Notes: a model not told the origin generated them from the letters alone. Positions 17,179-26,906 are shown, numbered from the stretch's first letter. The stretch is 45,897 nucleotides of DNA from CAYSYN01 sp964447735 (GCA_964447735.1 CAYUTJ010000002.1:1-45897); one strand, 5' to 3'. Program-made: numbers and translations.

Positions 17179-18645
17179 TTATCTTGCGTATTCTGTTACT
17201 CTATATTCTCTAATTACAGTCACTTTTATCATTCCAGGGTATTTTAATTCTTCTTCAATTCTTTTTGCAATTTCCCTAGCCAATTTTTTTGCCCCAAAAT
17301 CATCAATTTCCTCTGCTCTCACAAAAACTCTAATTTCTCTTCCAGCTTCCAAAACCCAGGCTTTTTCAACTCCTTTGAAGGAAGTGGCAATTCTTTCTAA
17401 ATCTTCCAATCTCTTTATATATTGCTCAACAGTTTCTTTTCTTGCTCCGGGTCTTGCTCCTGAAATTTGATCTGCAACTTTAACTATCACAGCTTCCAAA
17501 GACTCTGGAGGATACTCTTCGTGATGAGATTTCATTGCGTCAATAATTTCTTTATCCACTCCAAATTTCTCTAAAATTTTCATTCCAATCTGAACATGAG
17601 ATCCTGAAACCTGTTGATCTAAAGCCTTTCCGATATCGTGCAAAAGCCCTGCGATTTTGCAGACTTTAGCGTCTGCTCCAATTTCGTTAGCTATAGCTTC
17701 AGCCAAAAGGGCTACTTCCATTGAATGAAGCAAAACGTTCTGGCCAAAAGAAGTTCTAAATTTTAATCTCCCCAAAAGCTGGACTAATTTGGGATCCAAT
17801 CCTAAAATTCCAAGTTCCAAGCAAGCTCTTTCTCCTGCTTCTTTTATTTGTTCTTTAATTTCTTTTTCTGCCTCTTTCACTTTCTCTTCAATCTTTACAG
17901 GTTGAATTCTCCCATCTTTAATTAATTTCTCTAAAGCTAATTTTGCAATTTGCCTTCTGATAGGATCGAAACCTGAAATTGAAACTACTTCTGGAGTTTC
18001 CTCATCTAAAATAATTTCAACTCCCGTTAATTTCTCCAAAGTCCTAATGTTTCTTCCTTCTTTTCCAATTATCTTTCCTTTAATCTCAGGATCTGGCAAG
18101 AATAAAGTTGTAGTAGTCAATTCTTGAGTTAAAGGCAGTGCTAATCTTTGAATAGCAAAAGTTAAAATTTCTTTTGCTCTTTTTTGGAATTTTTCTTCCC
18201 CTTCTTTTTCAAGTTTTTCTAGTTTTTGCTTGATTTCCTTTTGGTATTCTCTTTCGATCTCAGAAAGAATTTTTTCTTTAGCTTCTTCTTTTTTTATTCC
18301 GGCAATTTTTTCTAACTTTTCAAGAACTTGTCTTTCTTTTTCTTCCAATTCTTTTTCTTTCTTTCTTAAATTTTCTCTTTTCTCTTTAATTTCTTTTTCT
18401 TTTTTCTCAATTTCAAAAGTCTTCTCCTCAAGCTCCTTTCTTCTCTTGTAGAGGAATCTTTCTCTTTGAGAGATTTCTCTTTCTGCCTTTTTTAATATCT
18501 CATCAGCTTTTTGTTGAGCTTCCTTTAATTTTTGGGAAATTTTCGTTTCTAAACTCTGCAAACTCCTCTTGGCAATCAAAATTCTCAAGAAATATCCCAA
18601 AACTGTCCCAATTAAAAGGGAAATAAGAAAAATTATTGATGTCAT
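17179..18645 (-). CDS. rny: ribonuclease Y
   Basis: This 488-residue protein has an N-terminal membrane helix (about 3-24), a long charged coiled coil (about 28-165), a KH domain with GKEGRNIRTLEKLTG (about 194-208) and an HD phosphohydrolase domain with LLHSMEVALLAEAI and LLHDIGKALD, ending in the Rny tail KYPGMIKVTVIREYR. It should be the membrane-bound endonuclease that starts mRNA decay. It is about 30 residues shorter than B. subtilis Rny, mostly in the coiled coil. It lies 27 nt downstream of clpP. Confidence 0.96.
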   Translation of the reverse strand: MTSIIFLISLLIGTVLGYFLRILIAKRSLQSLETKISQKLKEAQQKADEILKKAEREISQRERFLYKRRKELEEKTFEIEKKEKEIKEKRENLRKKEKELEEKERQVLEKLEKIAGIKKEEAKEKILSEIEREYQKEIKQKLEKLEKEGEEKFQKRAKEILTFAIQRLALPLTQELTTTTLFLPDPEIKGKIIGKEGRNIRTLEKLTGVEIILDEETPEVVSISGFDPIRRQIAKLALEKLIKDGRIQPVKIEEKVKEAEKEIKEQIKEAGERACLELGILGLDPKLVQLLGRLKFRTSFGQNVLLHSMEVALLAEAIANEIGADAKVCKIAGLLHDIGKALDQQVSGSHVQIGMKILEKFGVDKEIIDAMKSHHEEYPPESLEAVIVKVADQISGARPGARKETVEQYIKRLEDLERIATSFKGVEKAWVLEAGREIRVFVRAEEIDDFGAKKLAREIAKRIEEELKYPGMIKVTVIREYRVTEYAR

Positions 18646-18672
18646 GTTTTTGTTTTTTTAAATAGATTTTCA

Positions 18673-19263
18673 TTATTTTTTTGAGGGTTGAATTACCTCA
18701 TCTATCAGACCGTAATCTTTGGCCTCTTTTGCTGAAAGATAAAAATCTCTATCAGTATCTTTTTCAATCTTTTCTAGAGGTTGGCCAGTGTGTTTTGCTA
18801 AAATTCTGTTGATTTTTTCTTTAATTTTCATTATCTGCTTTGCAGTAATCTCAATCTCAACCGCTTCTCCAGTTACTCCTCCCATTACTTGGTGAAGTAA
18901 AATCTCGGCATTCGGTAAAGCATATCTCTTACCTTTAGTTCCTGCAGCTAGCAAAACTGCAGCCATGGAAGCTGCCATTCCTACGCAGACAGTAGAAACT
19001 GGAGGTTTAATATATTGGATGGTATCGTAAATTGCCAAGCCTGCAGTAACCACTCCTCCAGGAGAATTGATGTAAAATTGAATCTCTTTTTTGGGGTCCT
19101 TTGAAGCTAAAAATAAAAGTTGGGCGATGATAGAATTGGCTACTTGATCAGTTATCGGTCCCCCCAAAAAAATAATCCTTTCTTTTAACAACCTTGAATA
19201 AATATCGTAAGCTCTTTCACCATGAGCTGTTTTTTCAATAACAGTTGGAATTAAAAGAGGCAT
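18673..19263 (-). CDS. clpP: ATP-dependent Clp protease proteolytic subunit
   Basis: From the ATG at 19263 this is a 196-residue ClpP starting [20 protein letters not shown], the normal mature-like N terminus. The catalytic Ser lies in GMAASMAA, the His in ILLHQVMGG and the Asp in [17 protein letters not shown] 45 nt upstream, inside nusA, would add 15 residues with no counterpart in the family, so it is not used here. It forms the proteolytic barrel that works with ClpX or ClpC, neither of which is in the window. Confidence 0.96.
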   Translation of the reverse strand: MPLLIPTVIEKTAHGERAYDIYSRLLKERIIFLGGPITDQVANSIIAQLLFLASKDPKKEIQFYINSPGGVVTAGLAIYDTIQYIKPPVSTVCVGMAASMAAVLLAAGTKGKRYALPNAEILLHQVMGGVTGEAVEIEITAKQIMKIKEKINRILAKHTGQPLEKIEKDTDRDFYLSAKEAKDYGLIDEVIQPSKK

Positions 19264-19291
19264 GATTTTAGCAATTCTAATTTTAGTGAAA

Positions 19292-20383
19292 TTATGTTTC
19301 TTGTTCAAGCCCTTCTTTTTCTACTTGGCTTTTAGATTTGACGTCAATTTTCCAATTTGTCAATTTAGCTGCTAATCTCACATTTTGACCATCTCTTCCA
19401 ATGGCCAAAGATAACTGGTCGTCAGGAACAATTGCCAAAGCTTTGTTTTTTGGCAAGATTTTAACTTCTAAAACTTTAGCAGGAGATAAAGCATTGGCAA
19501 TGTATTTTTCAGAGTCCTCAGAATATTCAATAATATCTATCTTTTCTCCTCCCAATTCAGAAATTACAGCCTGAACCCTTACCCCTCTTTGACCCACGCA
19601 AGCTCCAATGGGATCTATTCCTTCAACTTTTGAAAAAACAGCAATTTTTGTTCTCGAACCAGGTTCCCTAGCGATTGATTTAATTTCAACCTGTTTTGAC
19701 TGAATCTCTGGAACTTCTAATTCAAAAAGCTTTGAAACAAATTTAGGATAACTCCTTGAAAGAATAATTTCAGGTCCCTTTGAAGTTTTCTCAACTTTTA
19801 AAACGTAGGCTTTTAATCTTTGACCTGCTCTATAGAATTCATTCGGAATTTGTTCAGATTTTGGTAAGGTTCCGATTGTTCTTCCCAAGTCAAAAATTAC
19901 TTGTTTTGGTTCCACTTTTTGAACAATTCCAGAGACTATTTCTCCTTCTTTCTTTTTAAATTCTTCGTATAAAGTTTCTTTTTCAACTTCTCTTATTCTT
20001 TGAATCAAAACTTGTTTTGCAGTTTGAGAAGCTATTCTCCCGAACTCTTTGGGAATTTCTTTTAACTCAATTTTCAATTCTTTCCCAACTTCAATTTTGG
20101 GATCTATCTTTTTTGCCTCCTCCAAGAAGATATGCTTTTCTGGATTAAATTTGATATTGCCCTTTTCTACATCTTCTTTTGAAACAACTAAAAAAATCCT
20201 TTGGAACTTCATTTTTCCTGTTTTAAGATCGAATTCAGCCTCAATTTTCTGTCCCTTTTTTCCCAATTCTTTCTTCCAGGCAGCAGCCAGAGCTGCTTCA
20301 AAAGTATCTAAAACTTTTTCTTCTGGAATTTGTCTCTCTTTTGCGATTTGGGAAATTAATTTTTTTATTTCCTTGAGATCCAT
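19292..20383 (-). CDS. nusA: transcription termination/antitermination factor NusA
   Basis: This 363-residue protein has an N-terminal RNA polymerase-binding domain (1-130), an S1 domain (about 135-205, [21 protein letters not shown]) and two KH domains, with [14 protein letters not shown] and [19 protein letters not shown] as landmarks. It lacks the C-terminal acidic repeats of E. coli NusA, as in most bacteria. The ATG at 20383 overlaps the end of plsY by 19 nt. Confidence 0.96.
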   Translation of the reverse strand: MDLKEIKKLISQIAKERQIPEEKVLDTFEAALAAAWKKELGKKGQKIEAEFDLKTGKMKFQRIFLVVSKEDVEKGNIKFNPEKHIFLEEAKKIDPKIEVGKELKIELKEIPKEFGRIASQTAKQVLIQRIREVEKETLYEEFKKKEGEIVSGIVQKVEPKQVIFDLGRTIGTLPKSEQIPNEFYRAGQRLKAYVLKVEKTSKGPEIILSRSYPKFVSKLFELEVPEIQSKQVEIKSIAREPGSRTKIAVFSKVEGIDPIGACVGQRGVRVQAVISELGGEKIDIIEYSEDSEKYIANALSPAKVLEVKILPKNKALAIVPDDQLSLAIGRDGQNVRLAAKLTNWKIDVKSKSQVEKEGLEQET

Positions 20384-21021
20384 TTTTCGATGTTCGTTTT
20401 AAGAAAATTATCTCTATCGTAAAGCAATCTGTTTTTTATTAAATCTAACCTTTTAAAAGAAATTTCAGAAATAGGACTTAATCTCTTAACAAAAATTGGC
20501 AAAAAAGAAAGGAGAGAAAAAATAAAGAGGGTTGTATTTTGGAATAGAAGAGAAAAAAGAGCAACAAATAAAAGGAAAAAAATTGTCGCCAAGGGAGAGT
20601 TTAATATCAAGAGTAAAATTAGAGAAGGGAAAATGGAATAAATTAAAACTCTAGGTTCCAAAACTATTAAGCTTCCTAGATAAGTTCCGATTCCTCTTCC
20701 TCCAGCAAATTTTAGATAAATTGACCAGTTATGTCCAAAGATTGCAAAAAGACCACAAAGGGCTTGAGATAGAGGAGGAAGTTGGAATTTTCTTGCTAAA
20801 AGAACTGAAAAAGTGCCTTTTAAAACATCTAAAATACCAGACAAAACACCTAAGGGTTTTGAAATATGTTTGAAAACGTTGGAACCTGAAGTTTTTCTCC
20901 AGCCAACTTTTAAAACATCTTTTTTGGCAAAAATTTTAGAGAAAATAAAACCAAAGGGAATTGACCCTATAAGATAAGAAAAAAGATAAAAGATAATTTC
21001 TTTAGAGAGGGATGTTACCAT
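20365..21021 (-). CDS. plsY: glycerol-3-phosphate acyltransferase PlsY
   Basis: This 218-residue polytopic membrane protein has the three PlsY motifs: GSIPFGFIF (19-27), KTSGSNVFK (43-51) and GHNWSIYLKFAGGRGIGT (96-113). PlsY transfers an acyl group from acyl-phosphate to glycerol-3-phosphate, the first committed step of phospholipid synthesis. Acyl-phosphate could come from the fatty acid kinase genes upstream. It closes the fatty acid gene run, overlapping the carboxyltransferase and nusA genes. It has a diverged paralogue at 32327-32935. Confidence 0.93.
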   Translation of the reverse strand: MVTSLSKEIIFYLFSYLIGSIPFGFIFSKIFAKKDVLKVGWRKTSGSNVFKHISKPLGVLSGILDVLKGTFSVLLARKFQLPPLSQALCGLFAIFGHNWSIYLKFAGGRGIGTYLGSLIVLEPRVLIYSIFPSLILLLILNSPLATIFFLLFVALFSLLFQNTTLFIFSLLSFLPIFVKRLSPISEISFKRLDLIKNRLLYDRDNFLKTNIEKWISRK

Positions 21022-22414
21022 GTTTTCTTGGAATTTTTGGTTCTCTTTTTTCCAAGAGAGATTCTAAAACTCTGATTAAAATTTTCCTTGTCTTTTTAGG
21101 ATCGATTATTAAATCAACATGACCTTGTTTTGCAGCCTCAAAAGCAGATTGTAATTTTTTAATCTCTAAAATTTTCTCTTTTTCGATCTGAGGATTCTTT
21201 TCGATTTCTTTTTTGAAAATTATTTTTACTGCGCCTTCGGGCCCCATTACTCCAATTTGAGATATCGGCCAAGCTAAAATTTTATCAAAACCCAGAGACC
21301 TTGAGCATAANNNNNNNNNNNNNNNNNNNNNNNNNNNNNNNNNNNNNNNNNNNNNNNNNNNNNNNNNNNNNNNNNNNNNNNNNNNNNNNNNNNNNNNNNN
21401 NNNNNNNNNNAAAACTCCTGCTAAAATTTTAGGTTGATTAGCAACAACTCCGACGACATACCCTGATAATCTTGCAAATCCACAGATTACATTTTGAGCA
21501 AAATCTTTTTGAATTTCAAAGAATGAATTTTTGTCAAAAACTTCTTCAATTACTTTCTTCATATCGTATCCCTTTTCTTCTTCCTCTGGAACAATCTCTA
21601 AAAGAATTGGGCTTTCTTCTGTTTCGAAAAAATCACCAAAAATTCCCTTTTTGAAAGGAGGATTTTCTAAATTGTTTTGGGGTAAATAACTTAAAAGTTT
21701 TCTTGCGGCCAAAAAGCATTCCTCTTCAGTTTTAAAACAAAAATGGGAAACTCCAGAAATTTGAGATTGAACTCTCGCTCCCCCTAGATCTTCAAAAGAA
21801 ATTTCTTCTCCGGTTACTTTCTTTATTACTTCAGGCCCCGTAATAAACATAAAAGAGATGTTTTCAACCATAAAAATGAAATCTGACAAACCTGGAGCAT
21901 AACAAGCTCCCCCAGCGCAAGGTCCTACCATAATTGAAATCTGAGGAATGACTCCTGAAGATAAAATTTGTTCTCTAAAAATTTTCCCATAACCTTCCAA
22001 AGAAAAAATTCCTTCCTGAATTCTTGCTCCTCCAGAATCGTAAATTCCAATGATCGGACATCCGGTTTTTCTTGCTTGTTGGTAAATCTTAACTATTTTT
22101 TTCGCATGGAGTTCTCCTAAAGTTCCTCCAATTTTTGAGAAATCTTGAGAAAAAAGAAAAACTTTTCTCCCTTGAATTTTCCCAAAACCGCAAATAACAG
22201 CATCTCCGGGTACTTTTTTCTTTTTCATCCCCAAAATCTCAAACCTACTTTCTACAAAAGGGTCGAATTCAATAAAACTTCCAGGATCCAAAAGTAATTC
22301 AATTCTTTCTCTGGCAGCCAACTTTCCCTTTTGATGTTGTCTTTCTTTAAACTCTGGTTTCTCCAATTCTTTCCACTTTTGATTTAGTTTTTTTATTTCC
22401 TTTTCAAAAGCCAT
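21002..22414 (-). CDS. acyl-CoA carboxylase, carboxyltransferase subunit (PccB/12S type), interrupted by a scaffold gap
   Basis: This is a single-chain crotonase-fold carboxyltransferase like the beta subunit of propionyl-CoA or acetyl-CoA carboxylase. Landmarks are ERIELLLDPGSFIEFDPF, IYDSGGARIQEGIFSLEGYG, VGPCAGGACYAPGLSDF and, after the gap, QIGVMGPEGAVKII. It moves CO2 from biotin to acetyl- or acyl-CoA. The 100 N at 21311-21410 interrupt it. Family members usually have about 75-80 residues there, so the true gap is probably nearer 230 bp and frame continuity is accidental. It follows the biotin ligase gene directly and completes a four-gene carboxylase operon. Confidence 0.92.
   Translation of the reverse strand: MAFEKEIKKLNQKWKELEKPEFKERQHQKGKLAARERIELLLDPGSFIEFDPFVESRFEILGMKKKKVPGDAVICGFGKIQGRKVFLFSQDFSKIGGTLGELHAKKIVKIYQQARKTGCPIIGIYDSGGARIQEGIFSLEGYGKIFREQILSSGVIPQISIMVGPCAGGACYAPGLSDFIFMVENISFMFITGPEVIKKVTGEEISFEDLGGARVQSQISGVSHFCFKTEEECFLAARKLLSYLPQNNLENPPFKKGIFGDFFETEESPILLEIVPEEEEKGYDMKKVIEEVFDKNSFFEIQKDFAQNVICGFARLSGYVVGVVANQPKILAGVXXXXXXXXXXXXXXXXXXXXXXXXXXXXXXXXXXLCSRSLGFDKILAWPISQIGVMGPEGAVKIIFKKEIEKNPQIEKEKILEIKKLQSAFEAAKQGHVDLIIDPKKTRKILIRVLESLLEKREPKIPRKHGNIPL
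21311..21410. other. scaffold gap (100 N) inside the carboxyltransferase gene
   Basis: Exactly 100 N, the conventional placeholder for unknown length. The flanks show no useful overlap. The lost protein segment corresponds to the LAGV to S-x-LG region of the carboxyltransferase, which normally holds the second oxyanion hole. Confidence 0.95.
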
Positions 22415-22942
22415 TTATTTTGAAATTGTCTCAAAAACCTTTTGAATCTCTTTTAAAATTTTTTTCAAAATTTTTTGATTCGAAACTCTTTTTTTAAACT
22501 CAATTAACAAAGAGGTAGCTTTTTCTCTTAAATCTTCAGGAAATTCTTTAACGTTTGTATTAATTCCTATTCCTAAAATTGAAATTTGTCTTCTCTTGGA
22601 AATGAAATTTTGAATCATTACTCCGCCAATTTTCCTTCCTCTCAAGTAAATGTCATTTGGAAACTTAATAAAAGGTTTCTCTTTAACTTCTTCAAAAATT
22701 ACTTTCGAAACTAAAAAAGGAACTAAATCTCTAATAATTTTTATTTTTTCAATTTCTGTTTTAGGTAAAACAAGAGAAAAATAGAGTCCTCCTTTTGGAG
22801 AATACCAAAAATTTCCTTTTCTGCCAATACCTTTGGTTTGTTCTTTTGCTAAAATTACAGTCCATTCTTTTTCTCCCTTTTTTATTAGTTCTTTTGCGGT
22901 TTTTTGAGTAGATTCTACTCTTTCAAATTTTAAAATTTTCAT
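22415..22942 (-). CDS. birA: biotin-[carboxylase] ligase
   Basis: This 175-residue minimal biotin ligase lacks both the N-terminal repressor domain and the C-terminal SH3-like domain. The catalytic core shows EQTKGIGRKGNFWYSPKGG (the usual GRGRxGRxW loop, here GIGRKGNFW) and KFPNDIYLRGRKIGGVMIQ. It should attach biotin to the BCCP encoded just upstream, which it overlaps by 4 nt. Without the DNA-binding domain it cannot act as a BirA-type repressor. Confidence 0.9.
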   Translation of the reverse strand: MKILKFERVESTQKTAKELIKKGEKEWTVILAKEQTKGIGRKGNFWYSPKGGLYFSLVLPKTEIEKIKIIRDLVPFLVSKVIFEEVKEKPFIKFPNDIYLRGRKIGGVMIQNFISKRRQISILGIGINTNVKEFPEDLREKATSLLIEFKKRVSNQKILKKILKEIQKVFETISK

Positions 22943-23316
22943 TCTAAAATTAATAAAACTTCGTCCTTTTTCACTGTTTGCCCTTTTTTAACAAAAATTT
23001 TTTTAACTCTTCCTTCTTTATCCGCTAAAATCTCATTTTCCATTTTCATTGCAGAAAGTAAAAAGAGTTTTTGACCCTCTTTCACTCTTTCTCCTTCTTT
23101 AACAAATATTTCTGAAATTTCTCCTGAAATTGGAGCTAAAATTTCCTCTCTCGAAAAATGCTTCTTGGGAATTTTAATTCTCGGATGGGAAATCTTTCTT
23201 TCTTCTTTTTCACCAAACAAAAATTCCTTTTCGTTAACTTTTATTTTTGTTTCCTCTCCTACTTGTAAAATTTCAATATCAAATTCTTTTTGGCCAATTT
23301 TTATCTTAAATTTCAT
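22939..23316 (-). CDS. biotin carboxyl carrier protein
   Basis: This 125-residue protein has a Lys/Glu-rich N-terminal half (1-55) and a C-terminal biotinyl-lipoyl domain (about 57-125). The biotinylated lysine is Lys91 in SAMKMENEI. It swings carboxybiotin between biotin carboxylase and carboxyltransferase, whose genes flank it. It overlaps both neighbours by 4 nt, indicating tight coupling. Confidence 0.94.
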   Translation of the reverse strand: MKFKIKIGQKEFDIEILQVGEETKIKVNEKEFLFGEKEERKISHPRIKIPKKHFSREEILAPISGEISEIFVKEGERVKEGQKLFLLSAMKMENEILADKEGRVKKIFVKKGQTVKKDEVLLILE

Positions 23317-24845
23317 TCTTCAAAAAATTTCAACCTCTCTGAAAATTGCCAAAGAGAGGGTTTTCTTTCTTGAAGAGTTTCTTTTTGGAAAAATTTGTAT
23401 ATTTGATAAACAAGTTCAGCTACTTCTTTTTCAGAAATTTCTACCTTTTCTGGAATTTTTATTTTAGGAAGTTTTAACATTTTGATCTTTTCTAAAATTC
23501 CGCTTCTTTCAATAAAATCTGTCCAGAAATCTCCTTCTAGAAATCTCTTATCTTCCAAAAGTGCTTTGAAAAAGGAAATGTTTGTCTTTACCCCTTCTAT
23601 AACAATCTCTTCTAACGCTCTTTTTAATCTCGAAATCGCTTCCTTTCTGTCTTTTCCAAAACCAATTAATTTTACCAAGAGTGGATCAAAATAAGGAAAA
23701 ATTTCTTGGCCATCATGTAAGAAAGTATGGACAAAAATTCCTTGTCCACCTGGAGGTAAAAATTTTCTTATGGTGCCAGTAGAAGGTCTAAAGTTTGAAA
23801 GAGGATCTTCAGCATTAATTCTAGCTTCAATAGCCCAACCTTGGAAGGAAATGTCACTTTGAGAAATTTTTATTTTTTCTCCTTGTGAAATTCTAATTTG
23901 TAATTCAACCAAATCAATACCACAAATAGCTTCAGTGACTGGGTGTTCAACCTGAATTCTGGGGTTAACTTCCATAAAATAAAAATTTTCATTTTCATCC
24001 ATCAAAAATTCGATTGTCCCTATTGTCTGATATTTCAATTCTTTGGCTAATTTCAAAGCGTAATTTATTATTTTTTTCCTTTGTTTTTCATTCAAAGAAG
24101 GAGAAGGGGCTTCTTCTAAAAGTTTTTGAAACCTTCTTTGAATGGTGCATTCTCTCTCTTTCAAATGCAAAAATTTTTCTCCATCCCCTACTATCTGAAC
24201 TTCAATATGCTTTGCTTTCGGCAAACACTTTTCAAGAAAAAACTCAGTATCCCCAAAAGCCCTTGACATCTGCCTTTTAATTCCCAAAGCTATGGTAAAA
24301 ATTTCGCCGATAGTAATTTCCCCATTAATGGCCCTAATCCCAATTCCACCTCCTCCCCTCCTTGCTTTTAAAACAAAAGGGTAACCAATTTTGAAAATCC
24401 ATTTTTTCAAATCCTTTAAAGATTTAATGGAACTATCTGACATTGGCAAAATTGGAATTTTGAGTTTCCTTGCTAATTTTTTAGCCTCAATTTTATCTTC
24501 CAGTTTTTTTAAAGTTGAATAATGAGGACCGATGAACTTTATTTTATTTTTTTCGCAAAGCTTCGCAAAAAGCCAATTTTCAGCCAAAAATCCATAACCT
24601 GGATGAATTCCATCAACTTTAGCTTTCTTTGCAATTTCTAGAATTCTTTTGACGTCTAAATATCCTTGAGCTCCCTCTCTCTCTAGATAATAAAATTCAT
24701 CAGAAATTGAGGTTTCAATAAAATTTGATTCTTGTCCCTTCTGAGGACATAAAGTTACCGTTTTTATTCCCATTTCCTTACAAGTCCTGATGATTCTCAA
24801 GGCAATTTCTCCTCTGTTGGCAATTAAAATTTTTTTAATCTTCAT
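23313..24845 (-). CDS. accC: biotin carboxylase subunit of acetyl-/acyl-CoA carboxylase
   Basis: This 510-residue ATP-grasp enzyme starts KKILIANRGEIALRIIRTC. It has the GYGFLAENWLF substrate loop, Gly-rich ATP loop KARRGGGGIGIR, ECTIQRRFQKLLEEAPSP and catalytic MEVNPRIQVEHPVTE. It carboxylates biotin on BCCP using bicarbonate and ATP. It is about 60 residues longer than E. coli AccC; the charged C-terminal extension resembles the linker seen in acyl-CoA carboxylase alpha chains that have lost the fused BCCP. Overlaps of 4 nt join it to plsC and the BCCP gene. Confidence 0.95.
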   Translation of the reverse strand: MKIKKILIANRGEIALRIIRTCKEMGIKTVTLCPQKGQESNFIETSISDEFYYLEREGAQGYLDVKRILEIAKKAKVDGIHPGYGFLAENWLFAKLCEKNKIKFIGPHYSTLKKLEDKIEAKKLARKLKIPILPMSDSSIKSLKDLKKWIFKIGYPFVLKARRGGGGIGIRAINGEITIGEIFTIALGIKRQMSRAFGDTEFFLEKCLPKAKHIEVQIVGDGEKFLHLKERECTIQRRFQKLLEEAPSPSLNEKQRKKIINYALKLAKELKYQTIGTIEFLMDENENFYFMEVNPRIQVEHPVTEAICGIDLVELQIRISQGEKIKISQSDISFQGWAIEARINAEDPLSNFRPSTGTIRKFLPPGGQGIFVHTFLHDGQEIFPYFDPLLVKLIGFGKDRKEAISRLKRALEEIVIEGVKTNISFFKALLEDKRFLEGDFWTDFIERSGILEKIKMLKLPKIKIPEKVEISEKEVAELVYQIYKFFQKETLQERKPSLWQFSERLKFFEE

Positions 24846-25516
24846 ATTTTTTGATAGAGATTTTTAATTTCTTCTATAACTTCATTGGCAATCCTTTGCG
24901 AAATCTTTTTAAATTCTTCAAAATTTGAATCTAAATTTTTTGCTTTTTTTATTTCTTCTTCAAATATCATTGGCTTTCCTACATTTATCTTAATGATTTT
25001 TTTAATTTTGGGAAAAACTTTTCCAGGGGGTAAAAGCAAAAAGCTTCCTTTGACCGCCACTGGTAAAATGGGAAGAGAGGTTAACAAGTGTAATTTTCCC
25101 ACTCCAGATTTTGCTTTTTGAATTTTTCCTTCTCCCAATCTCGTTCTCGTTCCTTCAGGATAAATTATCAAAATATCGCCTTTTTTTAAAACATCAACTG
25201 CCTTTTTTATTACTTTTCTTTTAGATTCAGGACTTCTTCTATCCAATGGAATAACACCTGCTAAAAAATAAATTAAATCTCTAAAAAATTTAGTTAAAAT
25301 TCTCTCATTGTATCTGTCAACCTGTCCTATCATTCGAAAACTTCTAGGAACAGCAACGTAGGCAGTAAAAATTTGATCTAAATGGCTTTGATGGTTAGCA
25401 GCTAAAATAAAATTTGTTTTGGGTCTGTTCTCTAAACCTTTTACCTTTTTTATGAAAATTAAATCAACGATTGGTTTTAAAAAAATATAACAAAACCAAC
25501 TTAAAATTTTATTCAT
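24842..25516 (-). CDS. plsC: 1-acyl-sn-glycerol-3-phosphate acyltransferase
   Basis: This 224-residue protein has an N-terminal hydrophobic segment and the acyltransferase motifs NHQSHLD (HxxxxD, 41-47), GVIPLDRRS (87-95), IYPEGTRTR (118-126) and LPVAVKG. It acylates lysophosphatidic acid to phosphatidic acid, the step after PlsY. Whether it uses acyl-CoA or acyl-ACP cannot be read from the sequence. It lies 5 nt after fabK. Confidence 0.93.
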   Translation of the reverse strand: MNKILSWFCYIFLKPIVDLIFIKKVKGLENRPKTNFILAANHQSHLDQIFTAYVAVPRSFRMIGQVDRYNERILTKFFRDLIYFLAGVIPLDRRSPESKRKVIKKAVDVLKKGDILIIYPEGTRTRLGEGKIQKAKSGVGKLHLLTSLPILPVAVKGSFLLLPPGKVFPKIKKIIKINVGKPMIFEEEIKKAKNLDSNFEEFKKISQRIANEVIEEIKNLYQKI

Positions 25517-25521
25517 GAATT

Positions 25522-26439
25522 TTAGAGGTTTTTTAATTCTTTGACAATTTCTTCGATAATCTCTTTGGAGGATTTAATTTCAGAAATTGAACCTGCACAA
25601 AGCCCTGCTAAAAGAGGAATTTCTTCAACGTTATCTCCTCTCAATCCTCCAGCAATCATTTCAGCTTTTATTTCTTCTGGAAAGGCTCCTCTTTCTTCTA
25701 ATTTTTTCATTCTTTCTGACCATTTGTTTTTGATTACTCTAATTGGATGACCAGTAAATCTCAAGACAACTTCAATATCGTCTGCAGTGGCTTCAATTAT
25801 TTTCCTTTTGTAATTCTCAGAAATTTTACATTCTTTTGAAACCAAAAATCTTGTTCCCATTTGAACAGCATCTGCCCCTAACAAAAAAGCAGCTTTTGCA
25901 GTTTTTCCATCGTAAATTCCCCCTGCTGCAATTAAAGGAATTTTTTTTAATAATTTTTTTGCTTGAGGAATTAAACAAAAGGTTGAATTTTTTCCAATGT
26001 GTCCTCCACCCTCTAATCCCTCAACGACTACAGCATCAGCTCCGTTATCCTCCATTTTTTTTGCCAATCTTGGTGAAGGAACGACTGGAATAACTTTAAT
26101 TTTTGCTGCTTGAAGATAGGGAAATAAAGGTAGAGGGTTTCCTCCTCCTGTAAAAACAATCTCTACTTTCTCTTTCATCAAAACTCTTACAATTTCTTCA
26201 ATCTTTGGATGACGCATAAAAATGTTGACTCCAAAAGGATTTTTTGTCTTTTCTCTTGTCAATTTAATTTCTTTTTCTAACCAAGAAGGGGGCATCAAAC
26301 CAGCTCCTATTACCCCTAAACCTCCAGCATTAGATACTGCTGAAACCAAATTTGACTCTGAAATTGAAGCCATTCCTCCTTGAATTATGGGATATTTAAT
26401 TTTCAAAAGTTGACAAACTTTGTTTTTTTCAAACTCCAT
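25522..26439 (-). CDS. fabK: enoyl reductase FabK-like (FMN-dependent, nitronate monooxygenase superfamily)
   Basis: This 305-residue TIM-barrel flavoprotein contains YPIIQGGMASIS near the N terminus, GLEGGGHIGKNST with His147 and the FMN-phosphate region AAGGIYDGKTAKAAFLLGADAVQMGTRF. The GGHIG segment and the gene neighbourhood (fabZ, fabG) favour FabK over nitronate monooxygenase. It should reduce enoyl thioesters in the last step of the elongation cycle. The start lies inside the end of fabZ (11-nt overlap). Confidence 0.85.
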   Translation of the reverse strand: MEFEKNKVCQLLKIKYPIIQGGMASISESNLVSAVSNAGGLGVIGAGLMPPSWLEKEIKLTREKTKNPFGVNIFMRHPKIEEIVRVLMKEKVEIVFTGGGNPLPLFPYLQAAKIKVIPVVPSPRLAKKMEDNGADAVVVEGLEGGGHIGKNSTFCLIPQAKKLLKKIPLIAAGGIYDGKTAKAAFLLGADAVQMGTRFLVSKECKISENYKRKIIEATADDIEVVLRFTGHPIRVIKNKWSERMKKLEERGAFPEEIKAEMIAGGLRGDNVEEIPLLAGLCAGSISEIKSSKEIIEEIVKELKNL

Positions 26440-26902
26440 ATTTTTTTGAGAATTTTTCTTTTTTAATTACAGCTACCGAGAACCTAGTCTCTACTTTTAA
26501 ATCTTCTTTAACAAAAGCCTGTCCTTTAACTCTAGCAATTTTTGTACCATTGGTAGGATAAACTCCTAAAATTTCAGCTTTCAAATCAATTCTTTCTCCT
26601 GGAAAAATTGGTTTTAAAAACTGAACCGATCTTACATTATAGGCTAAAAAATGATAATCTTTGTGATCTTTGCCAATTTTTTTTCTTAGTAAAATCGTTG
26701 AAAGTTGAGCCAAAGCTTCAACCACTAAAACTCCGGGCATGATTTTAAAATCTACAAAGTGTCCTTTGAAATAATAATCATCTTTTGAAGTCTGATAGAA
26801 ACCCAAAATTGTATCTTTTTCCATTTTTTCAACTCCGTCAACAAATAAAAAGGGTTCCTCATAAGGAATAATTTTTTTAATTTCCTCTTTGTTTAAAATC
26901 AT
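26429..26902 (-). CDS. fabZ: 3-hydroxyacyl thioester dehydratase FabZ
   Basis: This 157-residue hot-dog protein has the FabZ catalytic pair His48 (YFKGHF) and Glu62 (MPGVLVVEALAQ) and the opening IPYEEPFLFVDGVEKM. The usual GHFPGxPxMPG is GHFVDFKIMPG here, so the Pro-Gly turn after the catalytic His is changed while both catalytic residues remain. It dehydrates 3-hydroxyacyl thioesters. It is encoded 4 nt after fabG and overlaps fabK. Confidence 0.92.
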   Translation of the reverse strand: MILNKEEIKKIIPYEEPFLFVDGVEKMEKDTILGFYQTSKDDYYFKGHFVDFKIMPGVLVVEALAQLSTILLRKKIGKDHKDYHFLAYNVRSVQFLKPIFPGERIDLKAEILGVYPTNGTKIARVKGQAFVKEDLKVETRFSVAVIKKEKFSKKYGV

Positions 26903-26906
26903 GAAA

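Noticed and set aside
16887..17247. Open frames on both strands across the two tRNAs at 16986-17128
   Set aside because: Their translations contain the tRNA sequences and match nothing; the cloverleaves are perfect.
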